A stretch of DNA of 6,636 nt from Roseburia sp. CAG:309 (GCA_000434115.1 FR894078.1:1984-8619); one strand, 5' to 3'. Shown: positions 1 through 5,990, counted from the stretch's first letter. Notes: generated by a model from the letters alone, not told the origin. Numbers and translations are program-made.

Positions 1-15
1 GAAATAGGCAAAGTT

Positions 16-21
16 TATAAT
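16..21 (+). promoter_or_regulatory. Candidate -10 box of the iscRSU promoter
   Basis: A perfect TATAAT hexamer lies about 108 bases upstream of iscR. Its -35 box would fall before position 1 and cannot be seen, so only half the promoter is visible. Transcription would start near position 28, inside the inverted repeat at 21-58, and give a leader of roughly 100 bases. I found no better-spaced -35/-10 pair in the rest of the leader. Confidence 0.45.
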
Positions 22-58
22 ATTTTTAATCCCGATAAAAATGATAGGAATTAAAATA
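21..58. promoter_or_regulatory. Inverted repeat, candidate Rrf2-family operator
   Basis: The arms at 21-33 (TATTTTTAATCCC) and 47-58 (GGAATTAAAATA) are complementary at 11 of 12 positions if one T is bulged out. They are separated by 13 bases. The core TAATCCC...GGAATTA resembles, from memory, the dyads bound by Rrf2 regulators such as CymR. The repeat covers the predicted transcription start, a suitable place for repression by the IscR-like protein encoded just downstream. As RNA it could also fold into a weak A/U-rich hairpin. Operator function is inferred. Confidence 0.4.
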
Positions 59-63
59 GTCGG
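53..63 (+). promoter_or_regulatory. Possible IscR type-1-like half-site
   Basis: AAAATAGTCGG fits the right half of the E. coli IscR type 1 consensus as I remember it (RwwwYAGTCRR). The expected left half (GACT near 49-52) reads AATT and matches poorly. It overlaps the right arm of the inverted repeat at 21-58, so the two are alternative readings of one control region. It may be chance similarity. Confidence 0.25.
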
Positions 64-82
64 ACTTTTTCCAGTCCTTTTT
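62..82 (+). terminator. Weak terminator-like hairpin in the iscR leader
   Basis: GGACT (62-66) pairs with AGTCC (73-77) around a 6-base loop and is followed directly by five T residues (78-82). A five-base-pair stem is short for an efficient intrinsic terminator. It could be an attenuator within the iscR leader, the end of a gene upstream of the window, or chance. GTCC at 74-77 can instead pair with GGAC at 88-91, which gives a competing fold. Confidence 0.25.
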
Positions 83-128
83 ATGCGGGACAGACTTATG
101 TAATTCCACTGTTTAAAGGAGGATTGCA

Positions 129-569
129 ATGAAAATTTCAACGAAAGGACGTTATGGTTTACGCGCAGTCATTGATATTGCCATACATGGGGATTCCGAA
201 CCGGTTTCCTTAAGTGATATCGCAGTTCGTGAAGACATATCCGTCAGTTATCTGGAACAATTGATTGCAAAATTGCGCCGGGCTGACATTGTAACCAGCG
301 TTCGCGGGGCAAAGGGTGGTTATTCGCTTGCTAAGCCCAAAAATGAAATTTCTGTCGGAGATGTACTGAGAGCTTTAGAGGGGGATCTTGCACCGGTAAA
401 CTGCTCAGAAGTCATTGAAAATGGAAGTCCCTGCAAAGAATCCAAACAATGCGTTTCCAAACTGGTATGGCAGCGCATAAGCGAAAGTATTAATAATGCC
501 GTAGATAGTCTTATGATTTCCGACTTGCTTGAGGAATCGGATTCCGATAAGATCTGCGGCTGTCAATAG
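129..569 (+). CDS. iscR: IscR-like Rrf2-family Fe-S-sensing transcriptional regulator
   Basis: This is a 146-residue cytoplasmic DNA-binding protein. The Rrf2 winged helix-turn-helix fills the first half: N-terminal MKISTKGRYGLRA, the recognition region SVSYLEQLIAKLRR (39-51) and the wing SVRGAKGGY (57-65). Glu43 and Arg59 fall where E. coli IscR has its DNA-specificity Glu43 and wing arginine. Three cysteines (C92, C102, C108) occupy the cluster-binding loop, which points to a [2Fe-2S] sensor. The spacing is C-x9-C-x5-C, not the C-x5-C-x5-C-x2-H of E. coli, and no histidine follows. The protein ends in CGCQ, adding two cysteines of unknown role. The start is set by AAAGGAGG at 115-122, six bases upstream. 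It is the first gene of iscR-iscS-iscU and probably regulates its own operon. CymR-like or other Rrf2 roles are possible, but the cysteines and neighbours favour IscR. Confidence 0.9.
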   Translation: MKISTKGRYGLRAVIDIAIHGDSEPVSLSDIAVREDISVSYLEQLIAKLRRADIVTSVRGAKGGYSLAKPKNEISVGDVLRALEGDLAPVNCSEVIENGSPCKESKQCVSKLVWQRISESINNAVDSLMISDLLEESDSDKICGCQ

Positions 570-584
570 AGAAAGGAGATCACA

Positions 585-1772
585 ATGAGTAGATTTGTGT
601 ATTTAGATAATGCAGCAACCACATCAACCAAAAAAGAAGTCGTTGATGCTATGTATCCGTTTTTTACAGAAAATTTTGGAAACCCGTCGAGTGTATATGA
701 TTTCGCCGCAAAAAATAAAAAAGCGGTAAATGACAGCAGACAGACCATTGCCGATGCGCTTCATGCCGATGTACGTGATATTTACTTTACCGCAGGCGGC
801 AGTGAGTCCGACAACTGGGCACTGATTGCCACGGCAGAAGCCTATGAAAATAAAGGAAAGCACATCATTACATCAAAGATTGAACATCATGCCATTTTGC
901 ACACGTGTGATTATTTGGAATCCCGTGGTTTCGAAATCACATACATTGATGTCGATGAAAATGGTATTTTGAAGTTAGATGAATTGAAAAAAGCAATTCG
1001 CCCTGACACTATTTTGATCTCTGTTATGTTTGCCAACAATGAGATTGGAACCATTCAGCCAATCAAAGAGATCGGCGAAATTGCAAAAGAACATGGCATC
1101 TTATTCCATACGGATGCGGTTCAGGCATTTGGTCAAATTCCGATCAATGTTGATGAACTTCACATTGATATGTTGAGTGCCAGCGGCCATAAACTTCATG
1201 GGCCAAAGGGAATCGGTTTTTTGTATATCCGCAAAGGTTTGAAACTTCGTTCCTTTATCCATGGTGGCGCACAGGAACGGAAACGTCGTGCCGGAACAGA
1301 AAATGTACCAGGTATCGTAGGACTTGGAAAAGCCGTTTCCATCGCCGTAGAAACTATGGATGAGCGGATTAAACATGAAACCGAAGTCCGCGATTATATG
1401 ATTGAAAAGATCAAAAAGACAATTCCGTATTGTCGTTTAAATGGAGACCGCGCAAAGCGCCTTCCAAATAATATAAACTTTAGCTTTCAGTTTGTAGAGG
1501 GAGAGTCTCTTCTGATCATGTTAGACATGGAAGGAATCTGCGCTTCGAGTGGATCCGCTTGTACTTCCGGATCTTTGGATCCTTCCCACGTATTGCTGGC
1601 AATCGGACTTCCTCACGAAATTGCTCATGGTTCTCTTCGTATGACATTAAGCGAGGAAACTACCATTGAGGATGCAGATTATGTAATCGATAAATTGCAG
1701 GGCATCGTTGCAAAATTGAGAAGTATGTCTCCACTGTACGAAGATTTTGTAAAGAAAAATGCAGCAAAATAA
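585..1772 (+). CDS. iscS: Cysteine desulfurase (NifS/IscS family, group I)
   Basis: This is a 395-residue PLP-dependent enzyme that converts L-cysteine to alanine and passes the sulfur as a persulfide to the IscU scaffold. Visible signatures in order are YLDNAATT (6-13); EHHA with the cofactor-stacking His101; HTDAVQ with Asp177 and Gln180 at the pyridine ring; SGHK with Lys203 as the Schiff-base lysine; the RAGTEN stretch (235-240); and SSGSACTSGS with catalytic Cys326 in the mobile loop typical of group I (IscS/NifS) enzymes. The length is normal and the protein appears intact. The ATG follows AAAGGAGA at 572-579, 15 bases after the iscR stop. The sequence looks as NifS-like as IscS-like. 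With no nitrogenase genes visible and iscR and iscU adjacent, general Fe-S assembly is the likely role, though sulfur supply for tRNA thiolation is also possible. Confidence 0.96.
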   Translation: MSRFVYLDNAATTSTKKEVVDAMYPFFTENFGNPSSVYDFAAKNKKAVNDSRQTIADALHADVRDIYFTAGGSESDNWALIATAEAYENKGKHIITSKIEHHAILHTCDYLESRGFEITYIDVDENGILKLDELKKAIRPDTILISVMFANNEIGTIQPIKEIGEIAKEHGILFHTDAVQAFGQIPINVDELHIDMLSASGHKLHGPKGIGFLYIRKGLKLRSFIHGGAQERKRRAGTENVPGIVGLGKAVSIAVETMDERIKHETEVRDYMIEKIKKTIPYCRLNGDRAKRLPNNINFSFQFVEGESLLIMLDMEGICASSGSACTSGSLDPSHVLLAIGLPHEIAHGSLRMTLSEETTIEDADYVIDKLQGIVAKLRSMSPLYEDFVKKNAAK

Positions 1773-1790
1773 GGAAAGGATGGTATCGTA

Positions 1791-2234
1791 ATGTATAGCG
1801 AAAAAGTAATGGATCATTTCAGTAATCCGAGAAATGTAGGAGAGATTGAAAACGCAAGTGGTGTTGGTACCGTTGGAAATGCAAAATGCGGCGACATCAT
1901 GCGTATGTATTTAGATATTGACGATAATGGTGTAATTCAGGATTGTAAATTTAAAACCTTTGGCTGCGGCGCTGCCGTAGCAACAAGCAGTATGGCAACG
2001 GAGCTGGTAAAAGGAAAAACAATCCAGGAAGCAATGGAAGTAACCAACAAAGCCGTTATGGAAGCATTGGATGGCCTTCCTCCGGTAAAAGTTCATTGTT
2101 CCCTTCTTGCCGAAGAGGCAATCCATGCAGCTCTGTGGGATTACGCTGAAAAACATGGAATCAAGATCGAAGGACTTTCCAAGCCAAAATCGGATATTCA
2201 TGAAGGGGAAGAAGATACCGAAGAAGAGTACTAA
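1791..2234 (+). CDS. iscU: IscU/NifU-N Fe-S cluster assembly scaffold
   Basis: This is a 147-residue scaffold on which [2Fe-2S] clusters are built before transfer to target proteins. The ligand set is complete: Cys33 and Asp35 in AKCGD, Cys59 in FGCGAA, and His102 with Cys103 in VHCS. These correspond to Cys37, Asp39, Cys63, His105 and Cys106 of E. coli IscU. An LPPVK motif (96-100), which in proteobacteria is recognised by the HscA chaperone, lies just before the last ligands. The C-terminal 25 residues extend beyond the core and end in an acidic tail (EGEEDTEEEY). There is no NifU ferredoxin-like or C-terminal domain. The start follows AAAGGA at 1775-1780, 18 bases after the iscS stop. It is the last gene of the operon: a terminator follows 21 bases later, with no mnmA, hscA, hscB or fdx. 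Confidence 0.95.
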   Translation: MYSEKVMDHFSNPRNVGEIENASGVGTVGNAKCGDIMRMYLDIDDNGVIQDCKFKTFGCGAAVATSSMATELVKGKTIQEAMEVTNKAVMEALDGLPPVKVHCSLLAEEAIHAALWDYAEKHGIKIEGLSKPKSDIHEGEEDTEEEY

Positions 2235-2255
2235 TTCCAAATATTGTAAAAGTTT

Positions 2256-2295
2256 AAAACACCGTGGAACCTCAATGAGATTCTACGGTGTTTTT
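2256..2295 (+). terminator. Intrinsic terminator after iscU, possibly bidirectional
   Basis: The arms at 2256-2269 and 2281-2294 (AAAACACCGTGGAA and TTCTACGGTGTTTT) form 14 pairs with one G-U. CTC and GAG in the loop can extend the helix. It lies 21 bases after the iscU stop and ends in a run of T. On the reverse strand the stem is followed by TTTTAAACTTTT, and the convergent phosphatase gene stops 38 bases before it. It may therefore end both transcripts, less efficiently on the minus strand because its T-run is interrupted. Confidence 0.88.
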
Positions 2296-2332
2296 ATAAT
2301 ATTTACCAAACATAAAACATTTGCTGTTTTAC

Positions 2333-3166
2333 TCAAAAGGAATGAAATTGCCGTACATGATCTTCTACGGACAGATATCCACGAAATCCAGCCTTTTCAG
2401 CCAGCGTGGCGGCATGTTCAAAATCAGCTGCGACACGGGAAATATCATGCGCATCCGATCCAAAGATAATATTTTCGCCCCCAAGTTCCCGGAATTGTTT
2501 TATGATCTCAAAACATGGATTTGGCATGGTTCCACCATTTTTATATCCGGATGTATTGATCTCCAGGATAATATTCCGGTCAAGAATAATCTTTAAGATC
2601 TCATCAATGAGTTCCGCATATTTTTCATAACGATAAAATGCATAGCCGGAGGGGAGATAGCGTGTAATATAATCCAGATGCCCGACCGTATCGATCCGAA
2701 TCTCTCCAAGATTCTGGAGCTGCTCATAAGTCGTTTCAAAATAACGTTTCAACCCGTTTTCCTCGCCATAAGCTTCCCAGAAATCCGGATAATACGGATC
2801 CATATTTTCAATCAGATGAATGGAACCGATACAATATTCCAGATCACTGCGTTTACTCAATGCCACATTGTCCTCATACGCATCGGATTTTAACCCAATT
2901 TCCACACCGGTATGAATTTCAATCTGATCTTTATATTTTTCACGCAGGGAAGCAATCGTGTCCCGATATTTTTTAAAATCAAACTGAAACGGTTTTTCTC
3001 CCGCCTCAAGCTGCCAGTCATACGTAGTCGGAAACCGGTAATCCATATGATCTGTAAAGGTAATTCCACGGAGTTTGCACTGTATGGATGCCTGAATCAT
3101 ATTTTCCATCGGCTCTTCACTATCCGTCGAAAACTGCGTGTGCATATGTGCATCGTATTCAATCAT
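2333..3166 (-). CDS. PHP-domain phosphoesterase, histidinol-phosphatase (HisJ/HisK) type
   Basis: This is a 277-residue metal-dependent phosphatase of the PHP superfamily, a TIM-barrel-like fold with a multi-metal active site. The metal-ligand motifs are all present in order: HMHTQFSTDS (His7, His9, Asp15), TDH (His40), GVE (Glu89), SIH (His117), GHLD (His163) and GSDAH (Asp238, His240). Length and motif order fit the HisJ/HisK family, which dephosphorylates L-histidinol phosphate in histidine synthesis. Clostridia can carry several such paralogs and no his genes are nearby, so the substrate is not settled and I give no gene symbol. The start is fixed by GGAGGAG at 3174-3180. Reading the frame further upstream would run deep into rqcH in another frame. 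It is the second gene after rqcH, 13 bases downstream, and is probably co-transcribed. No signal peptide is seen. Confidence 0.9.
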   Translation of the reverse strand: MIEYDAHMHTQFSTDSEEPMENMIQASIQCKLRGITFTDHMDYRFPTTYDWQLEAGEKPFQFDFKKYRDTIASLREKYKDQIEIHTGVEIGLKSDAYEDNVALSKRSDLEYCIGSIHLIENMDPYYPDFWEAYGEENGLKRYFETTYEQLQNLGEIRIDTVGHLDYITRYLPSGYAFYRYEKYAELIDEILKIILDRNIILEINTSGYKNGGTMPNPCFEIIKQFRELGGENIIFGSDAHDISRVAADFEHAATLAEKAGFRGYLSVEDHVRQFHSF

Positions 3167-3173
3167 TTTCTTT

Positions 3174-3180
3174 CTCCTCC
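3174..3180 (-). promoter_or_regulatory. Phosphatase ribosome binding site overlapping the rqcH stop codon
   Basis: On the minus strand the rqcH stop TAG supplies the first G of GGAGGAG, followed by seven bases and the ATG of the phosphatase. A ribosome terminating on rqcH sits on this site, so the arrangement favours translational coupling, although the sequence is strong enough for independent initiation. Confidence 0.75.
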
Positions 3181-4934
3181 TAATGAACTTCCTCAATCCC
3201 ATCGATATCCGGCGATACCACCATCGAATAATTCGTATAATAAACGACAAAACCCGGTTTACTTCCATTTGGTTTCTTAACATTTTTCTTTTGTGTATAA
3301 TCAATCTCCACTTTATCTGAAGTTGCTTTTTGAGAAAAATGTGCCGCCAGACTGGCTGCCTCTTCAAATGTCCGTATCGGTGGTTCTTCGTTGTTACACT
3401 GAACAATGACATGCGAACCGGGCGCCTGCTTTACGTGAAACCACCAGTCATTTCCGGTCGCCGTTTTAAACGTCAGCATATCATTCTGGTAATTGTTTTT
3501 TCCCACATACATATCGTAACCATCACTTGAGCGGAAGTGAAGCGGTTTGCTTTTTGGCATCGCCTTGCTGTTTTTATTTTTCTTTCCGGCATGACTTTTC
3601 ATATAGCCGCTGTCAATCAGTTCCTGTTTGATCAGCTGAAGATCTTCCTCCTGTCTGGCAATATCAAGCGCCGTGAGAATGGTTTCCAAATGATCGATCT
3701 GCATCTGGGTTTCTTCAATCTGAACCGAAACCGCTTCAAAGGTTCGCTTTAACTTATTGTAACGGTCAAAATATTTATTGGCATTTTCTGCCGGCGTTTT
3801 GGTCGGATCAATCGGAATCGCAAGTTCGGAACCATCATAATAACTTGTACAGTGCAGCACCTTATCCTCCGGAGAAAGTTGATAGCCATAGGTATTGATA
3901 TGTTCCCCGTATACTTTGAACCGTTCCCGTTTTTCGGTATCCCTTAACTGCTTGCGCTGAATATCGATTTTTTTCTGGTCACGTTCCAGAAGATTGGTTA
4001 CATTTTTACGCAAATCTGCGGATTTCTGGCGGATTCTCTGAATCGTTTCCTTTTCCCCATAAAACACTTCAATCATCCGGCTGACCGATTCAAAGGCACG
4101 ATGCTCGTATCCCTCCGCTTCATATCGTCTCATCTCAAATGCTGAAAATTCAACCGGTTCCCCGTTATGAAAAACAATTTCCGGTTTAAAATCTCCACTC
4201 TTTACCTGTTCCATCAAATCGCGCAGAGAGGAGAGTAGCGCAGACAATTGATTTCCATTGCAGGAAGCCATTGGGGCATCCCCATCCAAATGACAGCGGT
4301 AAGCCACCTCCTGCGCCATAGAAAAACTAAATCCGGTAAGATAATTACACAGCCCTTTGGCAATGGACACCGGCTGTTTTGTCAGTTCCGTCATCCACAA
4401 TTCCGTCGTCAGTTCAAAAGGGTTATGTTTTTCCCGCGTATTCGGGATAAAATATGTCCTTCCCGGTAAAACTTCGCGTACAGAGCTAACCAGTGCTGAC
4501 ACATGGCGGATACTGTCCACGATCGTATTCTCTTCATCCAAAAATATAATATTGCTGTGTTTTCCCATAATCTCAATCACGAGATTTCGGTGTACCAGAT
4601 CTCCCAGTTCATTTCTGTTTTCAAACTCTATAAAAACAACCCGTTCCAGTTCATGCTGATAAATACGGCAGATACGCGCACCACTTAAATGTTTTCTCAG
4701 CAACATACAAAAATTAGGAGCGGTAAGAGGTGCCACTTTGCTCTTGTCTGTCAGATAAATAAGGGGGAGAGAAGGGCTTGCCGATAAAACCAGTCTCCAT
4801 GTCTGCCGGTTATTTTTCACAGCAAGGATCAATTCATCCTGTTCCGGCTGTGAAATTTTTTGTAAATGCCCTCCTGTCAGACGATCAGACAATTCCTTTG
4901 TAAGGGCAGCCATCAAAAAGCCATCAAAAGCCAT
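3180..4934 (-). CDS. rqcH: RqcH (NFACT/Rqc2 homolog), ribosome quality-control alanine-tailing factor
   Basis: This is a 584-residue cytoplasmic protein. In B. subtilis RqcH binds stalled 50S-peptidyl-tRNA complexes and recruits tRNA-Ala to add C-terminal alanine tails that mark nascent chains for degradation. The family was earlier annotated as fibronectin-binding (FbpA/PavA/YloA). Domains from N to C: NFACT-N (about 1-160, starting MAFDGF, with FCMLLRKHL at 75-83 and EIMGKHSNI at 121-129); a helix-hairpin-helix region (about 170-265); a charged coiled-coil middle (about 290-440); a Lys-rich linker (446-463); and NFACT-R (about 466-575) with WWFH (497-500), PGSH (505-508) and KKPNGSKPGF (553-562). 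B. subtilis has a catalytically important Asp97-Arg98 pair; here it is Glu97-Arg98. The start at 4934 is preferred over an in-frame ATG five codons upstream, because that ATG overlaps the ribosome binding site. It leads an operon with the PHP phosphatase and diverges from yicC. Confidence 0.94.
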   Translation of the reverse strand: MAFDGFLMAALTKELSDRLTGGHLQKISQPEQDELILAVKNNRQTWRLVLSASPSLPLIYLTDKSKVAPLTAPNFCMLLRKHLSGARICRIYQHELERVVFIEFENRNELGDLVHRNLVIEIMGKHSNIIFLDEENTIVDSIRHVSALVSSVREVLPGRTYFIPNTREKHNPFELTTELWMTELTKQPVSIAKGLCNYLTGFSFSMAQEVAYRCHLDGDAPMASCNGNQLSALLSSLRDLMEQVKSGDFKPEIVFHNGEPVEFSAFEMRRYEAEGYEHRAFESVSRMIEVFYGEKETIQRIRQKSADLRKNVTNLLERDQKKIDIQRKQLRDTEKRERFKVYGEHINTYGYQLSPEDKVLHCTSYYDGSELAIPIDPTKTPAENANKYFDRYNKLKRTFEAVSVQIEETQMQIDHLETILTALDIARQEEDLQLIKQELIDSGYMKSHAGKKNKNSKAMPKSKPLHFRSSDGYDMYVGKNNYQNDMLTFKTATGNDWWFHVKQAPGSHVIVQCNNEEPPIRTFEEAASLAAHFSQKATSDKVEIDYTQKKNVKKPNGSKPGFVVYYTNYSMVVSPDIDGIEEVH

Positions 4935-4940
4935 ATCAAA

Positions 4941-4947
4941 TTCCTCC
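4941..4947 (-). promoter_or_regulatory. rqcH ribosome binding site that decides the start
   Basis: GGAGGAA lies six bases before the ATG at 4934 on the minus strand. The alternative in-frame ATG (4947-4949) overlaps this site, has no Shine-Dalgarno sequence of its own, and would lie about 11 bases from the predicted transcript end. The MAFDGF start also matches the conserved N-terminus of the family. Confidence 0.85.
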
Positions 4948-4966
4948 ATTTTTTATTTCTCATTTT

Positions 4967-4995
4967 ATTATACTATAATCCACGAATCGGGTCAA
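4967..4995 (-). promoter_or_regulatory. Sigma-A promoter of the rqcH operon
   Basis: On the minus strand, TTGACC (4990-4995) and TATAAT (4967-4972) are separated by exactly 17 bases. Transcription would start near 4960, giving a leader of about 26 bases ahead of rqcH. This is close to consensus and suggests good constitutive expression. Confidence 0.87.
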
Positions 4996-5024
4996 ATTTC
5001 AAAAAAACTCTCAGAAATCTTGAC
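4991..5024. repeat. Inverted repeat spanning the -35 boxes of the divergent promoters
   Basis: GTCAAATTTC (4991-5000) and GAAATCTTGAC (5014-5024) are complementary at ten positions with one extra base in the right arm. They are separated by 13 bases that include an A7 tract. Part of the symmetry follows from two back-to-back TTGAC boxes, but the ATTTC/GAAAT extension does not. It could be a shared operator or an UP-like element; function is inferred. Confidence 0.5.
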
Positions 5025-5048
5025 TTCTGCGTCTTTCTCCTTTATAAT
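5020..5048 (+). promoter_or_regulatory. Sigma-A promoter of the yicC-remA-gmk operon
   Basis: TTGACT (5020-5025) and TATAAT (5043-5048) are separated by exactly 17 bases. An A7 tract (5001-5007) upstream could act as an UP element. The predicted start near 5055 gives a leader of about 36 bases before yicC. The -35 boxes of this promoter and the rqcH promoter are 24 bases apart. Confidence 0.9.
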
Positions 5049-5090
5049 AATACGGAATGCATAGATTCATTTTTAAATTTGGAGGACGTT

Positions 5091-5969
5091 ATGATAAGAA
5101 GTATGACCGGCTACGGCCGTTATGAAGCTGAAAATGAAGAATCCAGACTGGTCGTTGAGATCAAATCAGTAAACCATCGTTACTGTGATATTTCCATACG
5201 ACTTCCAAAAAATCTGAATCCCTATGAAAATATCATTCGCAAACAATTAAAAGACAGAATCAGCCGTGGAAAAATTGATGTATTTGTAACTTATGAGAAA
5301 ACATCCGAATCGGAAGGCAGTATTACCTATCATCCCGATATGGCGCGTGCTTATGTACAGTTAATCCAGCAGTTGTCGGATGATTTTTCCTTGAAAACCG
5401 GTTTGGATGCTGCGATGTTATCCCGTTATCCGGATGTCTATACCATGGAAGAAGCGCAGGTCGATGAAGAAAAACTTCAAAAGCTGGTTTGTGAGACGGT
5501 AGAGGGTGCTTTGACAAACTTTATTCACTCCAGAGAGATCGAAGGTGAATTATTGAAAACGGATCTGCTGAAAAAACTGGATTTTTTGGCGGAACTTACA
5601 GAAAAAATTGAGAAGCGCTCTCCCGAAGTATTTGCCGAATACAAAGAACGGCTTACCAGCAAAGTCAATGAAACACTGGCAGACAACAAACTGGATGAAA
5701 GTGTACTGGCAACCGAACTGGTCATTTATGCGGACAAAATCTGTGTGGATGAAGAGCTGGTGCGCTTGAAGAGCCACATCAGCCATATGCGTGAGACATT
5801 AGAAAAAGAAGAAACCGTCGGCAGAAAACTGGACTTTATCACGCAGGAATTAAACCGTGAAGCAAATACCACATTATCCAAAGCCAATGATATTGTCATC
5901 GCAGATCTGGGAATCCTGCTAAAAACGGAAATTGAAAAGATCCGCGAACAGATACAAAATCTTGAATAA
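5091..5969 (+). CDS. yicC: YicC/YloC-family endoribonuclease
   Basis: This is a 292-residue protein of the YicC family, close to the 287 of E. coli YicC, which was recently described as an RNase acting on small RNA such as RyhB. The YicC-like N-terminal domain begins with SMTGYGR (4-10), followed by EIKSVNHRYCDISIRLP and RGKIDV. The C-terminal DUF1732 domain has the hallmark EELVRLKSHI and GRKLDFITQELNREANT...SK stretches. The central part is rich in charged helices. The start at 5091 is set by GGAGG at 5081-5085. An open frame continues upstream to 4866, but that part crosses rqcH and both promoters and is not coding. It is the first gene of yicC-remA-gmk, the order of yloC-remA-gmk in B. 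subtilis. The cellular RNA target in Firmicutes is not evident from sequence. Confidence 0.93.
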   Translation: MIRSMTGYGRYEAENEESRLVVEIKSVNHRYCDISIRLPKNLNPYENIIRKQLKDRISRGKIDVFVTYEKTSESEGSITYHPDMARAYVQLIQQLSDDFSLKTGLDAAMLSRYPDVYTMEEAQVDEEKLQKLVCETVEGALTNFIHSREIEGELLKTDLLKKLDFLAELTEKIEKRSPEVFAEYKERLTSKVNETLADNKLDESVLATELVIYADKICVDEELVRLKSHISHMRETLEKEETVGRKLDFITQELNREANTTLSKANDIVIADLGILLKTEIEKIREQIQNLE

Positions 5970-5990
5970 TCTTGGGAAAGGATGGTACTC

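Noticed and set aside
97..102. Second -10-like box TATGTA in the iscR leader
   Set aside because: No acceptable -35 hexamer lies 16-18 bases upstream, and the start site would fall almost on the ribosome binding site.
1..128. Riboswitch, T-box or tRNA-like element upstream of iscR
   Set aside because: The leader is only about 100 bases, lacks any conserved core I recognise, and its stems are only 5-12 pairs long.
624..863. Minus-strand open frames within iscS and iscU (for example 624-863, 1101-1376, 1911-2240)
   Set aside because: They have no ribosome binding sites or recognisable protein features and lie opposite strongly conserved coding sequence.
3167..3412. Upstream extension of the phosphatase frame to an ATG at 3412
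   Set aside because: It lies wholly over the conserved NFACT-R coding end of rqcH in another frame, the translated extension shows no PHP features, and a near-perfect ribosome binding site marks the ATG at 3166.
4248..4688. Plus-strand open frames opposite rqcH
   Set aside because: Low-complexity translations without Shine-Dalgarno sites, antisense to conserved rqcH codons.
4866..5090. Upstream extension of the yicC frame to 4866
   Set aside because: It overlaps the start of rqcH and both promoters. The family N-terminus (SMTGYG) begins right after the well-placed GGAGG and the ATG at 5091.
5982..5990. Alternative remA start at 5982
   Set aside because: The ATG overlaps the AGGA ribosome binding site used by the ATG at 5991 and adds three residues absent from the family N-terminus.
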